Shown here one piece after another: positions 1 through 5,957 of a stretch of 5,957 nt of DNA. The notes under the pieces are model-generated. The model was given only the letters and a program-made list of their open reading frames with translations. It did no database searches and was not told the DNA's origin. The translations under genes and the position numbers were made by a program. This DNA comes from Bacteroidales bacterium (lineage in GTDB: Bacteria; Bacteroidota; Bacteroidia; Bacteroidales; UBA3824), in NCBI GenBank assembly GCA_017530465.1, contig JAFXMJ010000322.1, forward strand, positions 1 to 5,957, in the 5' to 3' direction. The first letter of the stretch is position 1; every line of letters starts with the position of its first letter.

Positions 1-339
1 GGCAAAGAATGTCGATACCGAATAATCTTCCTTGTTGAAGGTGCGGACGATGCCGCCAACAAAGAATATCATCACCAGCCAAAATATCAGCACCATATAT
101 CTGCCTTGGCTGAGCAGCGACTCCAAATTCCACGAATGGGAGTTGACCAACTCCTTGAACAGCGTGTAGTCCATCGTCTTGGAGACCAAGCTCGACCCAA
201 CAGCCGTATTGAAGGAGAAGAAAAACGGCAACGCGAGCGAAAGCCCAAGCAACAGCGTGATGCCAAATATCAGAAGTATCATCTTGGGACGGCGCAACGA
301 GTTTTTGAATCCCCGTCCGTATGCTTTTATAATATTCAT
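1..339 (-). CDS. Multi-pass membrane protein of unknown function, 3' part beyond left edge
   Basis: The gene starts at the ATG at 339-337 and stays open for 113 codons to the left edge, so the C-terminal part is missing. I do not recognise a named family. The visible part has a short basic N-terminus (K5, R9, K12, R16, R17, K19), then a strongly hydrophobic segment at about residues 20-43. A polar stretch of about 37 residues follows, then a second membrane segment at about 81-99 ending in GGIVRTF. The basic N-terminus predicts an N-in topology with the 44-80 loop in the periplasm. No Shine-Dalgarno sequence precedes the ATG, as is usual in Bacteroidota. The start lies 33 bases after the M1 peptidase stop, in the same frame, with no hairpin between, so the two are probably co-transcribed. 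My recollection that similar membrane proteins follow secreted M1 peptidases in other Bacteroidota needs a neighbourhood search. That this is a real membrane protein gene is secure; its function is not known. Confidence 0.8.
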   Translation of the reverse strand, partial: MNIIKAYGRGFKNSLRRPKMILLIFGITLLLGLSLALPFFFSFNTAVGSSLVSKTMDYTLFKELVNSHSWNLESLLSQGRYMVLIFWLVMIFFVGGIVRTFNKEDYSVSTFFA

Positions 340-372
340 CTGCGTATTTAGATTAAGTTGTAGTTCAATATG

Positions 373-2373
373 TTAGGCAAAAAACGCAACGTTCTGGAAT
401 ATGTTTTCGAGCCAAAAGAGGAACTTGACAGCATATTTCCAAATAGGATTTTGCGAAGATTCGTTGGTGATGGAGTTGTTGACAAGGTCGATGTCGCAAG
501 CCACCTTGTTGTCGGGGTCTATCTGCGCCGACACCACGCGGCTCGTGCCATTGAATACAAACTCCTTGCAACGTTCCTTGCCGCTCCAATTAAAGAGTCG
601 TGTATCACCGTTTTCAAAAGTCACAAGCACTTCCACAGGCATCACCATAGTGCCCATGCGCTGCACATACACCGACGAAACAATCTCCTCGGTGGTGTCC
701 TTGTCCACAAAAAGTTTTTCAAGTCCAGTGTCGAAGAATCCGTGCTTGGTGCTATTTTGACGGCGGTTGACAATCTTGGTGAGCTTGTAGTCGCAGACTT
801 CGTCAGTGCGCAACATCGAATTGAAAAACCAATCCATATTGATTCCCAAGTTGGGGTCGTTCATCTTGGCGACTTCCTCATTGATGACAGCGGCAAAATC
901 GCGACCCGACGGATGCTTGAATTGGTATTTGGAGTAATAATTCTTCATCGCGTTGTCGAAATTGTCAGCACCCATCAAGCCTTTCAAGGTCTGCATCATC
1001 GTGCTCGCCTTGTTGTAAACCATTGTGCCGTAGGTATATGACGGATATTTCCACGAATAATTGTCGATGGTGGAGATGGCAGGGTTGTAGCTCTGAGTGT
1101 ATTCCAAACGATTAAGCTCAGTGTCGTTGATTTTGATGCCGAAGAAGTTGACAAGCGAGCCTTCGCCGTAATATTCGTCCATTATCTGGCTCTCGTAAAA
1201 CTGCGTAACACCCTCGTCGAGCCAAGCCTCCTCAAATTCGTTGGTGGCGACCACGCCCATAAAATAATTGTGTACAAATTCGTGAATCACAGTGGTTTCC
1301 ATCAACCTTACACCCGACGGCATCAACTTGAAAGTCTCTGTGGTGACAAACATCGGATACTCCATACCGCCCGCAGCAGTAGCGTAATACGGAACGTCAA
1401 CCACGGTGATCTGCGGATAAGGATATTCGCCGACGTGCTTTTCCATATATTCCATGGCGTGCTTGACAGCATCGATGCAGCGGTCAGCCTGTCCGCCGTG
1501 CTCCGGCATATAGACAAGCTTGATGCCCTTGTTATTGAAGGTGTCGCTGATGACATTGTAACGCGGCGACGCTGTCCACGCAAAGTCAATCACATCGCCA
1601 GCGTGAAATTTATATACCTTGGAGCCGTCGCCAACAGTAGCCTCGTAGGTCTCGACGCCAGTGGCAGCCACTTTGTATTTTTCGGGGACGGTAATGGCGA
1701 CATCATACGTGCCAAAATCGGCATAAAACTCTGAATTATAATGGAATTGATGGCAGTTCCAGCCACCCTTGGCGCGCTGCCTCATACCTTTGGGCTCGTA
1801 AACGCCAATCTTCGGAAACCATTGCCCTACCATAAAAAAGTCGCCGCGTTCATAACCCGTGCGGGAGATGATTTTGGGCAGTTTGGAGAGGAAGGCAATC
1901 TTGATTTTGATTTCGTCGCCCGGCAACATCTTCTTGGGAAGCTTCACGCTGAAGACAGTCTGGTCGTCGGCATTGCCATCGTCGGGCTGCACGTACTTGA
2001 TGTCCTGCGTGAGCGGCTCACCGTCCACGATTACCATCCTATTGATGTCGATGTAGCCCATCTCGCTCTCGTCGAGATAGTTGCCGAGGTTGTAGCCAGT
2101 ATTAAACTCGCTTTCCTTGAAATAGGTGCTGCCCGTATTTTTGAAGGCATTCAAGTATGCATGGAACATCAATTCCGAAATAGTGTCGGAAGAAGTGTTT
2201 TTCCACGTCAACACCTCCACGCCCGAAACCATCTTGGCATCGGGGTCGAGCTTTGCCTCAATGTCGTAAGAAGCCACCTGTGTAGTCCTCAACGGCTGAT
2301 ACGCATCCTGAGCCGTCGTACACAGCGCGGCGACGGCAAACAGGGCGGTCAATAATATCTTTTTACTCTCCAT
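373..2373 (-). CDS. Secreted M1-family zinc metallopeptidase (gluzincin aminopeptidase-like)
   Basis: This 666-residue protein has a type I signal peptide (K4-K5, hydrophobic 6-17, likely cleavage after A21 in TTA|QD). Residues 22-290 look like the N-terminal beta-saddle domain of M1 enzymes. The catalytic domain carries GGMEYP at 335-340, matching the GxMEN exopeptidase motif, with E338 the expected binder of the substrate amino group. Zinc ligands are H364 and H368 of HEFVH plus E387, with the exact M1 spacing of 18 residues between motif and glutamate; E365 is the catalytic base. Y453 in the VYNKA stretch fits the transition-state tyrosine. All key residues are present, so an active zinc peptidase releasing N-terminal residues is expected. 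The last 24 residues (643-666) are hydrophobic and rich in W and F, and may touch or enter a membrane. No type IX secretion sorting domain is apparent, so a periplasmic location is most likely. The ATG at 2373-2371 directly precedes the signal peptide. Family is certain; substrate is unknown. Confidence 0.95.
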   Translation of the reverse strand: MESKKILLTALFAVAALCTTAQDAYQPLRTTQVASYDIEAKLDPDAKMVSGVEVLTWKNTSSDTISELMFHAYLNAFKNTGSTYFKESEFNTGYNLGNYLDESEMGYIDINRMVIVDGEPLTQDIKYVQPDDGNADDQTVFSVKLPKKMLPGDEIKIKIAFLSKLPKIISRTGYERGDFFMVGQWFPKIGVYEPKGMRQRAKGGWNCHQFHYNSEFYADFGTYDVAITVPEKYKVAATGVETYEATVGDGSKVYKFHAGDVIDFAWTASPRYNVISDTFNNKGIKLVYMPEHGGQADRCIDAVKHAMEYMEKHVGEYPYPQITVVDVPYYATAAGGMEYPMFVTTETFKLMPSGVRLMETTVIHEFVHNYFMGVVATNEFEEAWLDEGVTQFYESQIMDEYYGEGSLVNFFGIKINDTELNRLEYTQSYNPAISTIDNYSWKYPSYTYGTMVYNKASTMMQTLKGLMGADNFDNAMKNYYSKYQFKHPSGRDFAAVINEEVAKMNDPNLGINMDWFFNSMLRTDEVCDYKLTKIVNRRQNSTKHGFFDTGLEKLFVDKDTTEEIVSSVYVQRMGTMVMPVEVLVTFENGDTRLFNWSGKERCKEFVFNGTSRVVSAQIDPDNKVACDIDLVNNSITNESSQNPIWKYAVKFLFWLENIFQNVAFFA

Positions 2374-2401
2374 AGTTAGGTATATAACAAAAATTGTGTC
2401 G

Positions 2402-2432
2402 TAAAAATAATGTTTTTATACATAACTGCAAA
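2402..2432 (-). promoter_or_regulatory. Candidate Bacteroidota-type promoter for the M1 peptidase gene
   Basis: Read on the minus strand, TTTG at 2432-2429 is followed after 19 bases by TATTTTTA at 2409-2402. The Bacteroidota consensus is TTTG at -33 and TAnnTTTG at -7, separated by about 19-21 bases. The -33 element is exact, and the -7 element matches five of six fixed positions (final G replaced by A). Transcription would begin near 2397, giving a leader of roughly 24 bases before the ATG at 2373. The region is very AT-rich, so a chance match is possible; this is inference from pattern and spacing. Confidence 0.4.
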
Positions 2433-2457
2433 ACTTTTTTTAACATTTTTTTTGCAG
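2426..2457. repeat. Perfect 8-bp inverted repeat in the intergenic gap, overlapping the -33 element
   Basis: CTGCAAAA at 2426-2433 and TTTTGCAG at 2450-2457 are exact reverse complements, separated by 16 bases made mostly of T on the plus strand. It begins about 22 bases after the stop of the 947-residue gene and covers the candidate -33 element at 2429-2432. No run of U follows the second arm in either direction, so it is not a classical intrinsic terminator. It could be a weak transcript end, an operator with half-sites about 24 bases (a little over two helical turns) apart, or chance in AT-rich sequence. Confidence 0.45.
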
Positions 2458-2478
2458 CAAAGCAACAATCGTCCCGCA

Positions 2479-5322
2479 TCAGAACGGCAACGTCAGTACA
2501 AGGCTTCTTTCTGTACCCTCCAAACCATTGGATGTCAAGCCTTTGGCAATGGTGAAGCCTATGCTGATATTGTAATTGAGCCTAAGCAAACAAAAATCCG
2601 CCATCAGCTTGCAACCCGCCGACGCGAAGTCATATTTGGTGCGGAAAAGCTCTCCTTGCGCCACATCGCCAATAATTGCACCCCTGAACCTCTTGATCCA
2701 AATCACGCACGGAATGCCAAAATCGGGGTAGCCCAACGGGAAACTGTATTCGGCACTCAGCCTATTGAAGCCCTGCATCCTCATCGACGAATATCCCCGC
2801 AGGTCAAACGCCGAATGATCCAGCAGGTACAGGTTGGTCTTTGAGAGCTGCTGATTCTGACGGATGAAATTGCCTGACAATGTGAGGTAATTCTGCCTGA
2901 AAAGTCCCGGCACTGTCGCCGATGCCGACACCGACACCATCGAGGCTTCCGTATTGGAACCAGCAAGCGACTTATAGACCGCCGCACCCACGGCAAACGA
3001 CAATGGGCTCTTGAAATCCCTGTAAGCCGCGTGACGCGACCACGAATACGACGCTGTGCTATACATAATGCCAAAACCGCCATTGGGAATTTCCTCGTAA
3101 CTCTCTGTGGGCTTATTGAATACGTCATACCACGACAATCCCACACCAACATTCACCTTCTGTGTATAATAAAGCCGAGAGAGATTGAGTGGCAGCGAGA
3201 CGGACGCGGAATAGATGTTTTCCCTCCAGGTAAATGTATAGGGAACCAGCTTGCCAAAGAACGTCGGCACTACAAAATTGTCGCCCACCTTGCCGAGCGA
3301 CGCTCCGAAATACAGTTCAGGATAAAAACCCGAATATGTTATACCGAGATTGGTGCGCCACGTCTCAAAATCACTGTTGTAAGATTCAGTCACCGAGGTG
3401 AAAAGAGTTTCGAGATTGTTGGCGGTGGAGAACGACGCACTGTAATTGGCACCCTCCACATCCGGCAGCCAGCCCAAAAATCTGAACGGGTCGGAATATT
3501 GGTGGTATTTTTTGGATTTTAATAGCAATGTAGTGTCGGGCTTCTCGGTCGCCATAAAGTCGAGCGTGCCGGCAGGCTCTTTGGGCAACAATGGCTCATA
3601 ATAGCGCAGACCCGACGGCGGTTGCATATCCACTACTTCATCTGCGCCGCAGTACACGATATTGTAGCCCTTGTTGGTGTAGCTATTGAAATATACCTTG
3701 TCGCCATCCACAAAAATATCCGACGCGCCGTACTTGACATTGCTCACCTGCAATGGATCGCCCCCCTGCACCGGCACACGGTAGATATTGGCGATGCCGC
3801 TCCTGTCTGACACATAATATAAGGTGTTGCCATCGTCGGAGGGGCAGATTTCAGGAATATTTTCGGAAGTGTAAGGCAACGCCTCGCTCACGTCCATAGA
3901 GCCGAGGTCGAGGACACGGATGGAATTTTTGTTATCATAATTGGAGATGAAAGCCACCTTGTCGTCGCCCACAAACTGCGGACACCTGAAAAACTCCATC
4001 GGCCTGCTGTAATACGACTTGATAGGCTGTACGACATATTGGTAGCCATCACTCCTAAGGGAAAGCACCACTATCTTGCAAATCCTGTCTTCCGAAAAAT
4101 CTACCACTACCACCCTATTGCCCTCTCCGTCAATGGCAATAGAGCCATATTTGCACTTGTTGGTGACTATCTGTGTAGTCTTTTTGGCGAGGTCAAAGAC
4201 GGCAATGTCGGAATAATTGCGCTCCGACCACCTTATGTCAGGCACTTCGGTGATATAGACAGCCACTTTGCCATCGCTATCAAAACCGCCCGCATCGGTG
4301 TGCCCGAGCACCTCCACCTCGCGCCCGAGGGTATCAAGCACCACAAACTGCGACGCCTTTGCCATCGACGATTTGACACACAATATCCTATTGTCGCCAA
4401 TCACGCACGGCGTCATGTAACTCGTGTAAAAACGTTTTTTATTATTATTGACAATGTGATAATCACGCACATTGAGATTGGCGGAGCGTTGCGCGTAAAA
4501 ATCTTTCAGCTCGCCAAATGTAGTCTTGTAGCTGCGTCCGAGCCTCTCGCCAGTATTTGAATGGTATCCGCAGCCAAACGCAAAAGGCCAAATGGAGTAC
4601 CACGCCTGACTCTTGGCAGTGCGATTGAAAACATCTGCTCCGTACCTGCGTTTTGCACCCGTAACAAGCATATAACCAATAGGATAATGATTGGGTATCA
4701 TATCGCGGTACGAACGGTGAATCATTTTTTCGTAAGGGTAAAGACGCTCCACATCCTGCGCAATTGCAGATATTGACATATCAAACGACGCGGCGCGCCC
4801 TCTGCCCTGGCTCGACAAGACAGTCTCGGCATACACGGCGTCGCCTTCATAAAACCACTGCGGCACAGAATACATCGTCATACTCCAGCCAATATAGCCC
4901 AATACGCAATGCGCCAACCGAGTCAGCCCACGGTCAAACATCCTGTACTGTACAATGTGCCTGTATTCGTGTGTCAGCAACGTCTGAAACCACTCCGCCG
5001 AACCCAAATTGGTGTCGTCCATAGGCCGCGTGTATAGCACCATCATGTAAGGCGACAGCGTGGTGTAGCCGTTGGATGTATTGGACGGCGCGGAGACCAA
5101 TATCGGGAATCTGCCCGGCATCAACCCCACATTGACAGTATCAGCCGCCGACACCCTGCCAATGCCACCGGCAAGCCTCGCCGCGTCATATCCAAGATAC
5201 GACGGATATATCAACTTGCCGTTTGGGGTCTTCACCACCCGCCAGTCCAACGAAAACGGATGTTGAGCCAGCGCACCAAGCGACAGCAACGTCAATATGA
5301 CAAAAAATAATTTTTTACACAT
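2479..5322 (-). CDS. Secreted metallopeptidase-like / beta-propeller / outer-membrane beta-barrel fusion protein
   Basis: I do not know a gene name for this 947-residue protein. A signal peptide (K3-K4, hydrophobic core 5-18) should be cleaved after A19 in ALA|Q. Residues about 85-280 resemble a gluzincin peptidase: HEYRH at 118-122 and WFYEGDAVYAE at 156-166, where E159 is the likely third zinc ligand. Residues about 290-570 contain TolB/PD40-like blades; the clearest are DIRWSERNYSDI at 362-373 and SDRSGIANIYRV at 505-516. From about 610 to the end come alternating aromatic and small residues typical of transmembrane beta-strands. This part has an RGY motif at 842-844, a GAIIGDVAQG stretch at 881-890 and a C-terminal phenylalanine, as in outer-membrane proteins and especially Omp85-type barrels. 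No POTRA repeats are visible. The mature part has 12 cysteines. The start is 11 bases after the ftsE stop, suggesting one transcript. The architecture is seen; protease activity and a role in envelope processing or assembly are inference. Confidence 0.88.
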   Translation of the reverse strand: MCKKLFFVILTLLSLGALAQHPFSLDWRVVKTPNGKLIYPSYLGYDAARLAGGIGRVSAADTVNVGLMPGRFPILVSAPSNTSNGYTTLSPYMMVLYTRPMDDTNLGSAEWFQTLLTHEYRHIVQYRMFDRGLTRLAHCVLGYIGWSMTMYSVPQWFYEGDAVYAETVLSSQGRGRAASFDMSISAIAQDVERLYPYEKMIHRSYRDMIPNHYPIGYMLVTGAKRRYGADVFNRTAKSQAWYSIWPFAFGCGYHSNTGERLGRSYKTTFGELKDFYAQRSANLNVRDYHIVNNNKKRFYTSYMTPCVIGDNRILCVKSSMAKASQFVVLDTLGREVEVLGHTDAGGFDSDGKVAVYITEVPDIRWSERNYSDIAVFDLAKKTTQIVTNKCKYGSIAIDGEGNRVVVVDFSEDRICKIVVLSLRSDGYQYVVQPIKSYYSRPMEFFRCPQFVGDDKVAFISNYDNKNSIRVLDLGSMDVSEALPYTSENIPEICPSDDGNTLYYVSDRSGIANIYRVPVQGGDPLQVSNVKYGASDIFVDGDKVYFNSYTNKGYNIVYCGADEVVDMQPPSGLRYYEPLLPKEPAGTLDFMATEKPDTTLLLKSKKYHQYSDPFRFLGWLPDVEGANYSASFSTANNLETLFTSVTESYNSDFETWRTNLGITYSGFYPELYFGASLGKVGDNFVVPTFFGKLVPYTFTWRENIYSASVSLPLNLSRLYYTQKVNVGVGLSWYDVFNKPTESYEEIPNGGFGIMYSTASYSWSRHAAYRDFKSPLSFAVGAAVYKSLAGSNTEASMVSVSASATVPGLFRQNYLTLSGNFIRQNQQLSKTNLYLLDHSAFDLRGYSSMRMQGFNRLSAEYSFPLGYPDFGIPCVIWIKRFRGAIIGDVAQGELFRTKYDFASAGCKLMADFCLLRLNYNISIGFTIAKGLTSNGLEGTERSLVLTLPF

Positions 5323-5333
5323 TATAATATAGA

Positions 5334-5957
5334 TTATTGTTCACGAAGCGTTCCGTTGTCGATTCGGAGCGTCCTGTGCGGGAATTGGCGGAAAATATTC
5401 TCGTCGTGCGTAGCCACAACGACGCCCGCGCCCTCCTGCGACAACGAGTACACCAACTCGGCTATATGCAACGCCGACGCCTCGTCGAGATTGCCCGTAG
5501 GCTCATCGGCGATTATAAGCTCCGGCTTGCAGACAATGGCGCGCGCAATGGCGACGCTCTGTTTTTCGCCGCCGGATAGCATGTGCGGGAATGTGCCGCT
5601 CTTGCCAGCAATGCCCACGCGCTCAAGCACCTGCTCGATATACTCGTTGGTATCGCAAGGCGGCTTGTAGCCAAGCGAATCTATCACAAACTGCAAGTTG
5701 CCAGCAACGGTCTTGTTGTCAAAGAGTTGATAATCCTGAAAGACGATGCCCATACGGCGTCTGAGTTTGGAAACCTTGCGGTCGGGTAGTCCCTTGAGGT
5801 CAAAATCAAGCACCCTCGCCTTGCCGCTCGCCACAGGCAAATCGGCATACAAGGTCTTGAACAGCGACGACTTGCCCGCGCCAATCGAGCCCTCTATCGT
5901 GACCATCTCACCAGAATTGATGGAAAAACTAACGTCTTCCAAAATCCTCGTCCCGCC
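5334..5957 (-). CDS. ftsE: FtsE-type ABC transporter ATP-binding protein, 5' end beyond right edge
   Basis: The frame is open through the right edge, with 207 residues visible. A TTG at 5942 could be read as a start, but residues GGTRI precede it in frame and fit the usual N-terminal strand, so about 10-15 residues are probably missing. In visible numbering the ABC elements are complete: Walker A GSIGAGKSS at 23-31, Q-loop glutamine at 74, signature LSGGE at 127-131, Walker B LIIADE at 147-152, D-loop NLD at 156-158 and H-loop histidine at 184. The stretch around NLQFVIDSLGYK and the PHMLSGGE context resemble Bacteroidota FtsE. FtsE is the cytoplasmic ATPase that pairs with the membrane protein FtsX to control peptidoglycan hydrolases during division. 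No ftsX is visible here. An oddity is KQSV after the signature, where the family usually has QQRV. LolD or MacB-type ATPases are the main alternatives. Confidence 0.85.
   Translation of the reverse strand, partial: GGTRILEDVSFSINSGEMVTIEGSIGAGKSSLFKTLYADLPVASGKARVLDFDLKGLPDRKVSKLRRRMGIVFQDYQLFDNKTVAGNLQFVIDSLGYKPPCDTNEYIEQVLERVGIAGKSGTFPHMLSGGEKQSVAIARAIVCKPELIIADEPTGNLDEASALHIAELVYSLSQEGAGVVVATHDENIFRQFPHRTLRIDNGTLREQ

Noticed and set aside
370..1041. Plus-strand open frame of 223 codons
   Set aside because: It lies wholly antisense to the M1 peptidase, whose motifs and signal peptide prove the minus-strand reading. The translation shows no recognisable domain.
1741..2355. Plus-strand open frame of 204 codons
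   Set aside because: Antisense shadow of the N-terminal part of the M1 peptidase; no start context, domain or neighbour supports it.
2402..2418. AT-only short palindrome TAAAAA-TAATG-TTTTTA as a possible terminator
   Set aside because: Only A-T pairs, no GC stem and no following U-run; it coincides with the -7 candidate and is probably low-complexity chance pairing.
2426..2457. Inverted repeat as an intrinsic terminator of the ftsE unit
   Set aside because: The stem is short with a 16-base loop, and the T-rich tract lies inside the loop and not after the stem, so it does not meet the usual terminator form.
2410..2844. Plus-strand open frame of 144 codons starting in the intergenic gap
   Set aside because: It starts in the AT-rich gap, but most of it is antisense to the barrel-coding end of the 947-residue gene, and its translation resembles no family I know.
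4039..4560. Plus-strand open frame of 173 codons
   Set aside because: Antisense to the propeller part of the 947-residue gene; explained by that gene's codon use.
5940..5942. TTG as the true start of ftsE
   Set aside because: The frame continues upstream to the edge with residues matching the normal FtsE N-terminal region, so the gene is cut by the window.

Overview
The window looks like chromosomal DNA from a member of the Bacteroidota, probably Bacteroidales-like. The evidence is an FtsE with the wording of that phylum, signal peptides ending in A|Q, start codons without Shine-Dalgarno sequences, and a candidate promoter close to the TTTG / TAnnTTTG consensus. GC content is about half by eye and looks uniform across the genes. 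All four genes are on the minus strand, so transcription runs from the right edge to the left. Coding density is high, and the only sizeable gap is 105 bases.

From right to left: (1) 5957-5334 is an FtsE-type ABC ATPase whose first residues lie beyond the right edge. (2) After 11 bases comes a 947-residue secreted protein at 5322-2479. It appears to join an HExxH metallopeptidase domain, a TolB/PD40-type beta-propeller and a C-terminal outer-membrane beta-barrel with Omp85-like features. (3) After a 105-base gap, which holds a candidate promoter and an inverted repeat, comes a 666-residue secreted M1-family metallopeptidase at 2373-373 with a hydrophobic C-terminal tail. (4) After 33 bases, in the same reading frame, a multi-pass membrane protein starts at 339 and runs off the left edge.

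The genes look like two transcription units: ftsE plus the protease-barrel gene, then the M1 peptidase plus the membrane protein. All four products belong to the cell envelope: an inner-membrane ATPase component, a probable outer-membrane barrel protein with a periplasmic or surface protease domain, an exported peptidase and an inner-membrane protein. A shared role in envelope turnover is inference from position only. The most unusual item is the 947-residue protein. No RNA genes, CRISPR arrays, insertion sequences or transfer signatures were seen. The many plus-strand open frames are antisense shadows of the four genes.
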